Shown here piece after piece: positions 23,085 to 42,270 of a DNA stretch of 64,000 bases. Every line of letters begins with the position of its first letter. Within the stretch, counting starts at the first letter, position 1. The translations under genes and the position numbers were made by a program. A model generated the notes under the pieces. It was not told the origin of the DNA, made no database searches, and worked only from the letters and a program-made list of their open reading frames with translations. Origin of the DNA: Typhlomys cinereus (Eukaryota > Chordata > Mammalia > Rodentia > Platacanthomyidae); NCBI GenBank assembly GCA_023101885.1, contig JALPQD010000160.1, forward strand, positions 2,513,188 through 2,577,187, written 5' to 3'.

Positions 23085-23165
23085 GCCAGTTCATGGGATG
23101 CTGGGGCTCATGCCCAGGGCTTTATGAGTGCTAGGCAAGGACTCTACTAACTGAACTCCAACCTG
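23085..23165 (-). repeat. ID-like SINE
   Basis: Reverse unit with GTGCTAGGCAAGGACTCTAC. Confidence 0.55.
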
Positions 23166-23599
23166 ATGTCTTCTAGAGCTCCCCTTGTTCCCACTGGGAG
23201 GGACAGTCCTTGGGGGATTTAGACCAAGTGGGTTTCTTTCAGGTTCAGGCTAGGCAAGAGGGGGTTGGGGTTGAGCTCAAGGGGATAAAATCGTGGATGC
23301 TACTCATGTCCCAATTCTATTTTCTTGGGAAAAAAATGCCCAGTATAACCTCTTTCCTGTGCTAAAGTCCTAGGTTTGAGGAGTTATACTCTGGCATTGG
23401 CTCTCATGTAGTTCCTGAATAAGCCAAAAAACAAGGGGTGCAGAGACCAGACCTCAAAAATCCTGAGGTAATTTTCCTTCACTTCTTTGGTGAAGTCTTT
23501 TTGCCTCTCCTACTTCTATGGTTTGAGGTGTGTATTTCTCATTTCTCCCTTGCACTTTTCCTGGGGAGACACCCCACTAGTATCTATCCATCTAAGATA

Positions 23600-24110
23600 A
23601 GAATCTGATAACAGATCAGAAAGTAAGGATTACACAAAGTCCAACTTGATGAACCAAGGAATTTACTGGGGTTACTCACAAGAGTAGGTCTGAGGGTTAC
23701 GGGCAGTGTAAGGATGATTCAAAGGCGGTCACACCGAAGAAAGGCCACCTCAGCATGGGTGAGACTCACACAAGGTACCCCCCTGGAGCGCTCTGCTGCA
23801 TGGCTTGCTAGGAGAGTCTCCTCCAGATCTCTGGACTCTTCCAGGGTTTCCTTCAGCTTTCTGGGTGCCAATTGGCCTCTTTTAGACTTTCTAACTGCTT
23901 GGCTGACAGGAAAGCCTCCTCCTCCAGCCGCTGTTTACTGTTTTGCCACACTCTGGAGAGCACCTCTCCTACCAAGCTCCTTAATAGACCTTTCTGAGCC
24001 TAAGAATTGTTTACTTGTTGAAACTTCCTTTAAGGTAGAATGATTCAAGTTTTTTACACAATGTCCTCCTTAGTTTAGACTGGGGCAAAGTATGAGATGG
24101 CTTTAAGCTA
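23600..24110 (-). mobile_element. Probable rodent ERV/LTR-related repeat
   Basis: AATTTACTGGGGTTACTCAC and CTCAGCATGGGTGAGACTC lie in the order of a repeat common in muroid genomes. The assignment is from memory and may be wrong. Confidence 0.4.
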
Positions 24111-24667
24111 CGCCAGAGGAAAATGTCATACAACACATAGAGTTGTCACATTGCTGAGAAGTCCTTGCCCCAGAGGCAGCTCTCCCAAGGTATTTGGACC
24201 ATCTAACAAATGAGGCTTGGATCTGGAAGGAGCTGGCACACTAGATTAGATGTCAGTACTACTAAATATAAAGGACTTAGACGCCTGAGGGCACCCAAGA
24301 AAGGCCTAGAACCAATCTCATGGATACTGGGTGACAACTTATGATCCATTCATCTGGCCTCTAAGTAGACTCACTTATAGCCTAAATCAGCAAATCACTG
24401 TGGGGGATTTTGTTCTCCCTAATTCTCTTTGGAGCCCCTTCTCTACTCTATTTCTTAGGCTCATGACCAGGAATCTAAAGTCCATATTGAAACTTTTTAT
24501 CACCAGTTCCAGAGACCTGGGGATGGAGGAGGAAGACAGGTGACAATTGTCACTAGGCAACTGTAAGTTGTGACCTACACTGGGAGGTAGTGATCACTGT
24601 AAGTAGTGATCCCAGCACGTGGAAGGCTGCAGTGGGATGGTTTCAGTGTCAGCCTGGAATATACAGC

Positions 24668-24835
24668 GTATGCGCGTAGAGAAAGCTTAGTGAGTCAGTC
24701 CCCTGCTCACAAACCTGCTGACCTGAGTAATTTGAACCCCAAAAGCCTATATGGTAGAAGTACAGACTGACTTCCAAAAGTTGTTCTCTGACCTTCACCT
24801 GTGGGTGAAACATGACATTTCATTCTCTCTGTGTC
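24668..24835 (+). repeat. B2/B3-like SINE fragment
   Basis: CCTGCTGACCTGAGTAATTT ... GTTGTTCTCTGACCTTCAC. Confidence 0.5.
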
Positions 24836-24874
24836 AAAAAAATGAAATTTAAAGGGGGGGGGGGACAGGGATGA

Positions 24875-24955
24875 GCTGAGAATGTAATTCAGTGGTAAAA
24901 CACTTGTCTAGCATGTTCAAGGGCTCGGTCCCCGGCACTACATGTACAAAGTACC
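24875..24955 (+). repeat. ID-like SINE
   Basis: GTAATTCAGTGGTAAAACAC ... GGCTCGGTCCCCGGCACT. Confidence 0.65.
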
Positions 24956-25379
24956 CTGGGTCAAATAGCAAGGAGAAAATAGCATTGAAAGTATGAGAAG
25001 TTGAGCTTATAAAACCAAGGACCTGGGAACTGAGAAAAGGTTAAAACAAGATCTTGAGATCTCTATATTGCTTTACATCTATCTCTCTATTGCTTTCTAA
25101 CTTTTAGTGTTTTTTGGTTAGAATCAGATTTCCATCTTCTTCTTGGTCCAACCCAAACAGTCCTGCAACACTCTAACTCTATCTACTTTGGTCCCTTGAT
25201 CATCCTCAAAGGCCTGAAAGTCAGCAAGGGTAGAGACTCTAAACCTATTATACCCTATTTAAACAGGAAATAGACAAATGAGACACCTGTCTTCTAAATG
25301 GCTTAGGTCTCAATTCTTGATTGGAGGGAGTTAAGCTAGACAGGCATTAGCAGGTTGGAGGACACCATGTATGGACCCC

Positions 25380-27304
25380 TCCTCATAAGCAGCTTTGCCT
25401 GTCAAGATGTAAATACCATGTGGATGGGCCGCACAATATCGAGAAAATGGAATCAGCCAACATGCACATCAATAGAGGAATGGATAATGAAAATGTGGTG
25501 CATATACGCAATGGAACACTACTCAGCCATCAGAAAGGATGAGATTGTGGAGCCTGCTAATAAGGAGATGGAACTGAAAATTTTAATATTGAGTGAGGTA
25601 TCTCAGACACAAAAAAGATATGCACCATATGTCTTGCTTATATGTGGTTGCTAGCTTTGATATCCTTGTCAATGTACTTGGCTCAGAATTACTGTTAAGA
25701 GTCAGAAAATTCAAAAAGGACCAATGAGTTGGAAGGTAGGGAGGAATGGTTAGGGTTAAACCTTTTAAAGGGGAGATTTAGGATTCCACAGCAAGTAAGG
25801 TGAGTGAGGAAATAATTGGGAAAAATACCTAAGGGGGAGATAAGGGAAGAGACAGAGAACAGAGGAACTTACAGAAAAACCCTAAGATTGTAAGGAAGAA
25901 AGCCCATAGAAACCTCTATGCTAGTAATGTGTAAAAACAAACAAACAAAAAACTCACCCATGTCTTTTAGATAAAGCACAGAGTGAGGAAAACAAGACAA
26001 AAAAAAAAAAAAAAAAGCTCTAAGCTGAACAATTTAGAACTCAGTGACAATTAAAACTATACTAGAATCAACAGGAATGTGACACTTCCTGATAAAATGT
26101 TGGTCAGAGAGGTGTGAAAGCAGAGAAATCTGAAAGGCCCCCAGACATTATAGTCTCTTGGCCATTGCTCTTGGTTGCTTTCCAAAAAACTGTCGGTAAG
26201 ACCCTATTACCAAAGACATGTGGATCACAGAACACGGGCAAAATACATCAACTGGAACTGGTCTTCCTCCTTGTTGGATAGCTTAACAGTACAAAGAATA
26301 CTGTATAAGCTACTGGGGGAGAGAAAAAATCACAGGCCTCAACAATTCATGAGATCTACAAGTTGCAATAAAAATCACCATGGCAACAGGTGACCACCAG
26401 TATAATAGTTGCGTGAATATCAAGAAGACAACCAATAGCTTTCTGATTGAACTCAAGACTCACTTGTCAGAATGGAACACTTTCCTGCTGCTGTTAACTA
26501 GAGTAAGAACCTAAAAAAGGGGAGGAGATTGATCAATAGGGAAAAACAGCAGTGAACCTATAGGTAGAAAGGCAGTACACCAAACTGCTCTGTAAATCGC
26601 TGCTATTATACCCATAGATTTGAAGAACACTTAACATTCATCCTAAAAGTCTTCTATAACAGAGGTAGAGGATCCCAACACCCTGACCGGATGCAGCCTA
26701 GGGCAGTAGAAGAATAGTAAAGTGGACAATGGCCAGCCAGAATGCAGAGTACTGGTGCCCCAGCAAGGCTCACCCAGACTCAGGCCAACCTAATCTCTTC
26801 CTATCCTAAGGAACCTCAAGGAAGAGGAGGCAGTGAGATTGTAAGAACCTAAAGATAGAAAGGTTCACTGTAGGACAAGACATTCCATTCAAGGCAGGAC
26901 TGCTGCATCCAGGAACCCATTGCAGTGAGACTTGTCCTTACCAGACCTGCAAAAAGATTGACATACCAACATGCCCCTATAGACTACGGAAGAACTCAAG
27001 AGAGATAAGAACATACAGTGGAAATCTTGGGGACTAAAGCTGGATGAGTGAAGGAAAATGCCACTATCAGTAGGTTGGCCCCAAGAGAGGCAACTTGGTA
27101 TGTCACAGAGCCCTGAATCCCCACAAGAGTAGACAAGTCAGAGGGAACCTTGGGGTCTATAAAAGTGGCCAGGCAGGAGGGCGGGAGGGAGTGGGATGGG
27201 TTGATGAAGGGAAAGGAGGAAAACGGGAGGGAGGGGAGACAGAAGGAAGCAGGGATAAGTACTCAATATGCTTGTAAAACTAGAAAAAAAAAAAAAAAAA
27301 AAAA
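25380..27304 (+). mobile_element. Rodent L1, 5'-truncated, ORF2 tail plus 3' UTR
   Basis: 25430-25650 encodes a decayed ORF2 C-terminal stretch (WCIYAMEHYSAIRKDEI, then ILSEVSQTQK), typical of L1. The following 1.6 kb includes the part shared with 13703-14712 and a G-rich purine stretch at 27175-27235, ending in a poly-A at 27284-27304. It is dead: no complete ORF. Confidence 0.8.
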
Positions 27305-27900
27305 CGGGGAGGCTGGAGGTATCTAGGGTTTTTTGATTAAGGGACAGCTATTGCCTCCTGACCTGAAGAATAAGCTCCTCCCCTGGCCCATGGGGGGGCA
27401 TGACATTCTAATCTGCCCCTAAGATTACAACTTTGAAGACCAACGTAGCAGCTAATACAACTGGGTATATCAACCCCCTGGCCAGGAGACAAGTCCTTAG
27501 GAAAGCCCACTCACCTGGAGACGTGCAAAGGAAAGCGATGATACTTGGGGAACGGTGTGCTGCACAAGTACCTTCATTTAACGCAGCTGCTTACCTGTCT
27601 GCTTTTCGGAGTTCCAACTCAAAAAGCATGACTTTTCTTTTTCCTTCTGTACTTCTTTGGACAGTGACTCCCATCTTAAGTGTGCTTGCCCTGACCCTGT
27701 GGAAATTCTTTCTCAGAAGACCTTCCTTTGTAACAGCTGTTTGCTGACCTCCATTGCTGACTTGACTCAAAAGCCCTTCTCCCTTCCTCTCTTCCCGCTC
27801 CCTTCTTCCCAGCAACTGCCAAGATTAACAGCCTGCCTGCTCCTTCCCTGGTTTCCCTTTCAATAAAACTCTAATAAAATGGTCCATGGATTAAAAAAAA
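27305..27900 (+). mobile_element. Possible LTR or retroposed sequence
   Basis: Ends with AATAAAACTCTAATAAAATG and an A run at 27892-27901. Could be an LTR with its polyadenylation signal or a retrocopy; no protein recognised. Confidence 0.35.
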
Positions 27901-28365
27901 ATAAGTGTGAAAAGTTTAACAAAACAGCAGCAAGCTTAAGGCTCTTTAGAAGTCTCGGGACTGGAAATGTGGATCTCAGACTGGGCATGTTGAATCTTGT
28001 TCCTCTACATTTTTGGCCAGGGAGCAGGGGCAGAGAGCGAAGGGGGTTACTCAAGGGGGTGAGGGGGTTACTCAAGGGACAGCTGGGGAAACAGAGACTT
28101 AGTTCCTTTTTAAACTTTTAAAAATGTATTTATTTTTTAGTTTTACAAGCATATTGGGTACTAACCCCTGCTTCCCCCAACCCCCCTCTCTCCCTCTTTT
28201 TAAAATTTTTAAGCCTCTTTGAGTTAGTTCTCTTCTTCTAGCTTTAAATGGGTTCCAGAGAATCAAATACAGATTATCAGGCAAGTGCTTTTACCTGCTG
28301 AACTGTCTCAGCCTTTTGTTTGTTTGTTTTGAGACAAGGTCTAATGATGACCTTGAATTTTTTTC

Positions 28366-28803
28366 CTCCTGTGTGTAAGAGCACTCAAATGTGTAAGCCT
28401 ATGGAGGCCAAGGATGATGGGAATCATCCTGGATTGTTCTAGTTCTACATTGCTTTGTTCTTGGGTTTCCCAGGCTCCCCCTTCCAACCAGAAGTACAGG
28501 CTTCTGCTATTTCCACCTGGCATTTTAAACTTGGGATCTGAACCCAGGTCATCATTAGTATTATTATTCAGAGAAAGAATTTCCAGAGGGTCAGGGTATG
28601 CGTGCTTGATTGTGGCCTTCTCTTTGGAGAAGGTATAGAAAGAAAAGGAAAAGCCATGCTTTTTGAGTTCGAACTCTGAAAAGCAGTTATTACATATGTG
28701 AATTTATATTTTCACTCCTTAATCCACCATTCCCATTGCTCCAACTCAGGTCTTTTTGCTTGTGAAGTAAAGGCTTTAGCCCTGAGCCATCTCCCCAGCC
28801 CTT
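28366..28803 (-). repeat. Main SINE, subfamily A, split
   Basis: 28366-28550 and 28746-28803 (head GGGCTGGGGAGATGGCTCAG) are parts of one element; about 195 bp between them is not SINE. CAGGTC occurs at both joints. Confidence 0.6.
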
Positions 28804-28859
28804 TATCTCATTTTCACTTCAGAGTTTCCTATATGAATACAATGAATTGTATTTTCACA

Positions 28860-29090
28860 CCTTAATCTCTCATCCCATTCTCCCTCCCTTTTTCACAATC
28901 CTTCTTCCCTACCAGTCTCCCAATTTTCACATCTTTTGGCGTGTGTGGCCCTCGAGTTCCACCTGGTTGTCTTTGCCAGCCTGTGGCTGAGCAGCCGCTG
29001 GAGTGTGGAGGACGTGCAGTGCATACCTGAGGAGAACACTGCCCCCGCCACCACTTCGTGCCTCTCCCATCCACGATTAACCTTCAACAG
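28860..29090 (-). repeat. Interspersed repeat shared with 12371-12600
   Basis: Same block order as the other copy; family not named. Confidence 0.5.
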
Positions 29091-29319
29091 TCTCTCAGTC
29101 TTGAATTTCTGATCCTCTTTAACAGTGAGTTGAGTTCTGGTCTAGCACAACCTGGGTCGAGAGTGACAGACTAAGCTGTGGAGGTCAGAAGTCTCAAAGG
29201 CGTCTATATTTATGAATCCAACCCCTCTACACAGCCTGGAAGCCACAGCATAGACCCCATTCGCAGAAGGGGCTTCTACCTTCTGCAGGGGCTGGAGACA
29301 ATACGAGACCAGATTTGAG

Positions 29320-30115
29320 GTTTAACAGCTACTTGTTTTTATTCCCTAGGAACAAAGATCTGTGAGGAAGAAACTCCAAAAGGAAACAGGAGCACAGATG
29401 ACAGACACCACAGTGGCCCGCTTCAGGAGTCCAGAGGACAGCACACTGCACAGAGGACCTGGTTCCTCAGCAACTCGTGTTCTAGCCCTAAAGTGCCCAT
29501 CTCAGAAGGGGAAGGTGGAGCCTGTCCTGCCCCCACTGTACACAAAGTAGATCAGCAAGTCTATTCTGAGGCCCAGGGACACCAAAACCTCCTTCTCCAG
29601 AATGGAGGTAGACAGATAAAAACGAGGGGCTTGGCTGTCACACTCAAGTGATCACAGGACCCACTGTGAGAATCGGAGCCGAGATGGAAGATGAAGGGAA
29701 GAAACAGTTGTCCAAAGAAGCTTCATGCTTTACGGTCCAGCTTTCCAAATTGGGCCCCAGGGGGGTTATAAGTGCAATTTCTATCCACTCTAAAAAGACG
29801 TGGCTGTTTCAAATCAAAAGCCATTATCCTTTCCCCAGAGGATTCACTTCTAGCCTCACTTGTGACATAGTTCAACCCTTGCAATCCTGGCAAGGGATAA
29901 AGAAAAGCCCCGTCTGATCTGCACACATGCCCGAGACTTGACTGCCTCCATGGCAGGTGAGAGCCTTCAGGATCAAGGTGCTTTGGCAGCAGGCGAGGCC
30001 ATCCCAACAGACCCCGTAGAAGACATGGCGCGGCTCATGTCGGCACTACAGGGGCGCTTCTGGCAGCTGCCTGGCCACAAGGACACCCGCTGGAGTCCCG
30101 AGTTCCCATCACAGG
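29320..30115 (-). other. Slc5a6: Slc5a6 3' UTR with polyadenylation signal
   Basis: About 790 bp after the TGA stop (30118-30116) contain no recognisable SINE or LTR. On the minus strand AATAAA occurs at 29343-29338, so cleavage is expected near 29,310-29,325. The exact end is inferred from the signal only. Confidence 0.7.
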
Positions 30116-36531
<6,416 letters not shown>

Positions 36532-36669
36532 TCTCTCCCGGTCTGTGCTCCCAGGCCAGCTGCTAATCCTGGGCTGTGAGCTGCCCACTGGGCTGGGCGG
36601 GTGCAGGCAAGTGGCGCTCAGCTGGTTCACAATCTTCCTCTTCCACCTAATGACATGGTCCAGGGGGAG
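36532..36669 (-). other. Slc5a6: Slc5a6 5' UTR part of the first coding exon
   Basis: Upstream of the ATG the minus strand stays open in frame. A good acceptor (ctccttgcag) ends at 36670, so the exon probably starts at 36669. An in-frame ATG at 36684 would add 51 residues but lies on the intron side of that acceptor, and the human protein has no such extension, so I prefer 36531 as start. Confidence 0.55.
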
Positions 36670-37844
36670 CTGCAAGGAGTTCACTCGTGGTCACACCTAC
36701 CCTGACCTCATGGCTGGCCACCCACCATCCTCCAACACAAACTAGCCAGCATGGGGCAACCGTCCTGAAAGACAGGAGGTGGGTTTGTGAGGGGATAGCG
36801 AGGGGGGAGGCAGCACAGGAAGACAGCCAGGAGAGAGCAACTGGGCCAGAACTTTTGGTTGTACAGAGCTGCGAAATCCAAGAACATTCTTGGGTCTCCA
36901 CCCAAGTAGCAAAAGAAAAATCACTTCTAACCTAAGTTTCCCTTTAGAATTCCCTGCCTCCCACGGCAGGCACAGCCCCAGTCACTACAGTGCATTAGGC
37001 CAACACAATCCAGCAGGCGCCACAGCCCAGCGGGGAGAAGAAATGGAGACAGACAGATGAGCAGGCTTCTCCTACGGCCCCGGACCCCAGGGTCGCCTGC
37101 GGCATCCCTTCTCAGCAGTGACCACCAGGGAGCTTGCCACCACCAGCCCCAAACCCCACCAGCAGCCTACTGTTCTGGGCCTCCTTTTTTATTTTTAAGG
37201 CTGTGGTATATTTAACACCATGTGCTTGGTGTGCCCCCTTCTTTAGAATGCTCCCCGATACTGCCCGAGAAGCCCTGTCCCCCATTTCTCAGGCACAGCG
37301 GTCAACAGAGGATCCGGCAAGAATGGTGGGATTCAAAGACAAGAGAACGAGGCGCCACGGAGGAGCTGGAGAGACAGGATTCTAAGACTGCTGCAAAGAA
37401 GCAAGCCTGTCACAGAGCAAAAGTACCTGCGGCAGAGTGGTCTCACCCTGCCGAGAGCAGACACTTACCTGGAGAAAGGATTCCTGCGCTGAACTGCCTG
37501 GAGCTGGGACGAGGTGAAGGGTCTGACTTTACTAGCAATGGAGCAGCTGGGAGAGCAGGACCTGAGGTAGGGAAAGTACAGAAGTGCTTGTTCTGGCTTT
37601 TTCAGGGAACCAATCGCTGTGACCCAAATGGCCTACCACCCTATAGCTCCCAACTTAGCCCTAGAAGTTCCAGGAACAGGAGCAGGGAACTCATATTCAA
37701 CAGCATTCTTAGATGGATTAGACGCCTAAATCGCCCCTGGCACCCTGTGTGGGCTGGAGGGAGCTGCAAAGGAATTGCTGAGATCAGAAAGTGACTTGAC
37801 TTTTTTACTTTGGGTTAAGTACATTCAATGAGTCTCGTTTCTTA

Positions 37845-38043
37845 AAATATTTTATTTGAGAGAGAAAGAGAGGAGAGAGAGAGAGAGAGAACATGCACAT
37901 ATGCCATGGTGCATGGGTGAAGGTCAGAAGACAACTTTCAGAAATCTGTTCTCCCCTTCCACCATGTGGTTTTCCAGGAATTGAACTCAGGTCTCCAGGT
38001 TTGCAAGCAGTCGCTTTACCCACTGAGCTATTTCACTAGTCCA
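37845..38043 (-). repeat. B2/B3-like SINE with (GA)n
   Basis: GA repeat 37860-37890, AAGGTCAGAAGACAACTTTC, ends with reversed tRNA head CCACTGAGCTATTTCACTAG. Confidence 0.7.
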
Positions 38044-38167
38044 GAAAGTTGCTTTTCTAATCCTACACACACTAAAAACTGTATCATTCAAAGCATATTC
38101 ACCAAGAATACCTCTAAGAATATGTCACAATCCTGAAAAGAACGGTAGAATCCCTTTATTGCACTTA

Positions 38168-38478
38168 AAAATGTTTTTATTTACTTTTGCGCATACACAT
38201 GCATGTATGTGGGCATGTGTGTACGTATGTGTATGTGTGTGTGTATGTATTAGAGGACACAATTGTGTCCCTGTGTAGGCCTAAGGATGATTTTGGATTA
38301 TCCTGGATTGCTTCTATCTCCTTTTTGCTTCACTCTAGGATTTTCCAGGCTCCACCTTCCAGAGCCAGAAAGCATAGGCTGCCACCATTTCCGCCTGGCA
38401 TTTTTATGTGGGATCCTGGATCCAACTCTTCTGCTTGCAAGGCAGAGTCCTAACCCCCAAGTCATCTCACTAGTCCTG
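38168..38478 (-). repeat. Main SINE, subfamily A
   Basis: GT-rich start, TTATCCTGGATTGCTTCTAT, head side near 38475. Confidence 0.8.
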
Positions 38479-38581
38479 GTAATCTCTTGTATTCCCAAGT
38501 TTGAAGAAATCACTCACAATCTCCTGATTTCACACATAAGCACATCAAGGCCCACACGTTTAAGTAACCTTTCTTTTTTTT

Positions 38582-38777
38582 AAATTCATTTATTATTTAT
38601 TCAATTGTACATGTATGTATGTGTGTGTGTAGAACCATCATGGACCACTTCCACCTCCTCGTTTACTCTGCCCCGGGATTCACAGGCTCTGCCCTACCAG
38701 GACCAGGTCTAGGATCCGAACTCAGGACCTTCCGCCTGCAAGGCGAGGCTTAACCCCTGAGCCACCTCTCCAGCCCC
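38582..38777 (-). repeat. Main SINE, subfamily B, internally deleted
   Basis: Matches other B copies at both ends but lacks about 60-70 bp in the middle (joined near 38706). Confidence 0.8.
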
Positions 38778-40424
38778 TAAGTAACCTTTCTAAAAGCAAG
38801 TCAGTTGTCATCAAAGGCCACACTGGAACCCAGGTCTAATGATTCCCATCCATTCTGCTCTCCATGTCTATCATCTCCTCTTCAAAAGCAAACCTTTTGG
38901 AATACTTACTAGTACTAGTAACACCAGAGAATGTCATGTATTTAGATAGTGTGACATAGAACAATTAACATTTTCTGAATATTTGCTGCATAACCAGCAG
39001 CATGAATGACTTGCAAACAAAAACAATAAACAGTGAAGGAGCTCACTTTCAACATAACACACCTTCAATTGGGATAGCAATATTCTAGTTTTTATAGGTA
39101 ACTGAGACTTAGAGAACTAACTTGCTTAAGGTTACACAGTAAATATAAGTCAAGGGAAAAAGAGACTCACCGCAGGCACAGTTCTAACGACTCCTAAAAC
39201 CAGGAGAAGAACAGAGTACCAACGGTAGTCAGTCATTCATGGAACATAGTTTAGATTTTAACTAATCTAGCGACAGATTAATACAAAATCTTCTGATCCT
39301 GCACACTAGGAGAAAGATCAGGCAATCTCCCAGTTCTCCCACTTTGTGTTTAGGCACACTTGGGTAAATCTAAACGTTAGGTAAGGAAAGAATAGGCTTG
39401 AGAGCTGTTTGGTACACCTGGGTGTCGAAGACAAATTTCAGGTGATCAAGTCCTTGAATAAGGCCACTCACAGTGGAAGAAACTGGGATAGGAAATCCAA
39501 CAGTAACCCACAGACCAAAGGAAATTTCTTGTTTATAGACAACTGAGTTTAGCAGATTAGTTATGGAAGGTTCCAGATAGAATATAAAATGGCAATTCAG
39601 GAAACTAATCTTATGTCCCATCCTGCCTTGGGATGCTACAGGCTGAAGTTTAGCAGTTTTAGGAAAGCACTAGATTAAGTAATAAAGTATGGCGGATGCC
39701 CTCTACTTTTGGAGATTAACACAAACCTCAAGAGACAAAGGGGAAAAAATAAATCAGACGTGGTAAAACTTGGATCACCTGCTCTATCTATCACAAATGC
39801 CAGTCTCTAGAATAAGGTTGTCAACAGGCCACTTTTGTCTAACCTAAAGATGCCCCAGGCCCTTATAGGTTGCAACACCCTGAGTTTTCTCATTTTTCTT
39901 TGGCAAGTTGTCATGATGAGAAGTAAATGAGAAGTACTGTAAAGTAAAAAAGTCACTGGTTCATGATGACATAGTGAAATCATCACCTCAAAATGGGAAA
40001 AAGTCTGTTGTGTGCAAATAAGAAACTCATAGATCTAGTGAGTTAGCTATATGGATAAGCAGGTGGCAAAAAAAAAAAAAAAAAAAAGGAAAAGTCCCAT
40101 TACTGATAGTATCCCTTTACCTTTACTGCTGGAATTTCCTGATAAATTATTTGCATGAAATACCAAGAATTCTCTTGAATAGATGAAGAGAGAGAGATAG
40201 GCAAGACAGGAAAGACCCAATCCAGGAACAAAACCTTTATCTGACATGATTTAATTCTAGGAACAGAGCAGTGGCTTTCTAAAAACTCTATACTGACTCA
40301 AATAATAAATATGCCTGTCTCTAAGAGTAGGTGCCAAAAGAAAAGAGGCGAGTTATTTTACTAAAATTACAACATACTATAGCACAACAGCTGGTGGGGA
40401 TCTCCTTTTTTAAAGTTTAACTCA

Positions 40425-40585
40425 GGGTTGGTAAGACAGCCCATGGGGTAAGTTGTCTGCTCCCAAACCTGACCGCCTGAGTTGGGTTCCATCCACAAGA
40501 AGTCACACCGTGGAAAGAGTGAATTGAATTTAGAAAGTTGTCCTCTGATCTCCACCTGGACACCACAGCATGCATATGTTCTTTC
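40425..40585 (+). repeat. B2/B3-like SINE
   Basis: GGTAAGACAGCCCATGGGG ... GTTGTCCTCTGATCTCCACC. Confidence 0.6.
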
Positions 40586-40879
40586 TCCCAGTGACTGGAT
40601 TATTTTAATGCCATCAAAGGTTATTTGGTTTTTTTTTTCTCTTGTTGCTGAAGAATGAACCCAACTAAGCAAGCAGGCTTCCACTGAGCTACCCTTCGCT
40701 CCCTCTATCTGGGATCCTTACAGAACCAACTGCCACCAGAAGATTCCCTCCAAATCTGTCTTGAGCAGATTTGTCTTGGGGTTTCTTGCTAAAAAAAAAA
40801 AAAAAAATTGCTGGTCAGCTAAATCGCAAATTCAGTATTTCCAGGCTGATACCTGGAAGTAGGTGGTCTGGCCAGGTGG

Positions 40880-42270
40880 TCAAAGCGGAGTTCTGGAGGT
40901 CTCCGATGAGCTCTTACGAGGCCCTCACCTAAGGCTACGCTGTGCCTTACGAGAGCGAGGTTCTCCCAGAGCCTTCTTTCTGCAAGAGCTCCGGACGCCC
41001 TAGGAAAGCGCTGCTTTGCCTTACCTCCGTGGTTCACCCAGGACTACGAAGGTTTCTTCTTCCTTCCCGAGATCAGCATCGCTCTGCTTTTCTGGGAAGG
41101 CAAGGAAAATGAATTAGCGAAGCGTCGATCCAGTTTTATCTCCTCGCCTGGCTCGGAAACGCTGTGCGATCTCATGACTTGAGGTGAAGGGTACTTAGGC
41201 GTCCGGGGCGTTCCCGGGCTTCTGTCCTCCCGCCGGAATTTGCCCTTCGCCCTCCGATCTTCGCTCCTCCGTCATCCTTACTCGCTTTCCACCGGGCTCC
41301 CTCCTGCCCTCCGCACGTGGCGAACCCACCGCCCTACACTAGCGCTCCAGCCCTTTGCCTACAAACCACGCTTCGGGCGGCTCGCCCCGCCCCTCCGCGC
41401 CTTTCCCAAACCCAACCTCTCTCGGTCCCAGCCCACATCCACCGGCCCCGCCCCGGCCCGGCCCACCTGCCAGAACCCCACACGTGGGTCGCCGGCGTGC
41501 CCGGCCCGCAGTGCCCCCCGCAGAGTGACAGCAGGGCTCCGCCCCCTGCCCGCCCGAGTCGCCGCGCCGCCATGTTTACTGAGGGCGGATGGTGCAGCCC
41601 AGACCACGGCAGAAACGTGACCCCGGCGCCCCCGCGCGTAGGACGCGGGGCTGGGGGGAGCCTGCGATCGGCCTGAGCGGCGATCGGGGAGACCTGATCT
41701 AAAGGGAGACGGGGAGGCCCGGAACGAGGACCCGGGCGCCAGGGAGAGGAACTCTTATCTTCGCGAGCAGCGGCAATACTCAAGTCCCACCCGGACGCGC
41801 TACACGAGCTAGGCCACGCCCCCGGCTGACCGCACTTGGGCAGGCCACGCCCCCCAGCTGACGCGTGACGCGCCTGGTCGGGGGCGGAGCCGCGCGCTCG
41901 GCTCTCGCGGGCCGCCTGGAAGGTCGAAGGTGGTGGAAAATGGCGTCTCGTGAGCCGGGCAGTGGTGCGAGCCTAGTGCCCTGGGCTGCTGCCCTCCTCC
42001 TGGCTCTGGGCGTGGACAGGGCTCTGGCACTACCCGAGGTACAGAAGAAAGTTCGAAGCAAGGTTGCTGGCCAGCCTTGTGCCACGCTCGCCCACCCGCC
42101 CGCCATCGTTCCTCGGCCGTCCCCAAGCTCAGATTTTTGCCCCTGAAACTGGTCGACCTCGGTCCTGGCGGGATCCTGCTCCCCAGTACTCACGTTGCGC
42201 AGGCTTCTGGTGCCCCCGCCCTGCCCACATTCGGAGACCTTTGAAATTCGATCTCCTCGCTCCTTAATCT
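40880..42270. promoter_or_regulatory. CpG island, shared Slc5a6/Atraid bidirectional promoter
   Basis: GC- and CpG-rich sequence between two divergent genes. It contains several GC boxes (about 41386, 41448 and 41880), two CACGTG E-boxes (41314-41319 and 41481-41486), and a YY1-like AAAATGGCG at 41937-41945 overlapping the Atraid start codon. No TATA box is evident near either expected start. Head-to-head order and a common island suggest shared control. Confidence 0.85.
41025..41130 (-). other. Slc5a6: Possible non-coding first exon of Slc5a6
   Basis: On the minus strand a strong donor (GAG|GTAAGG) sits at 41025/41024 inside the CpG island. A transcript starting near 41,100-41,300 and spliced here to the acceptor at 36670 would give a 4.4-kb first intron. 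Human and rat SMVT genes are known to use several 5' non-coding exons and two promoters, so other first exons may exist between 36,900 and 41,000. The outer boundary given here is arbitrary. Confidence 0.45.

Larger units (their letters stand above)
36670..41024 (-). other. Slc5a6: Long 5' intron region of Slc5a6
   Basis: 4.4 kb between the presumed non-coding first exon and the first coding exon. It holds the SINEs listed at 37845, 38168, 38582 and 40425; the rest, including 38780-40420, shows nothing I recognise. Alternative 5' non-coding exons may hide here. Confidence 0.5.

Noticed and set aside
37222..37794. 190-codon plus-strand frame upstream of Slc5a6 coding exon 1
   Set aside because: No recognisable domain or splice partner; lies in the Slc5a6 5' intron.
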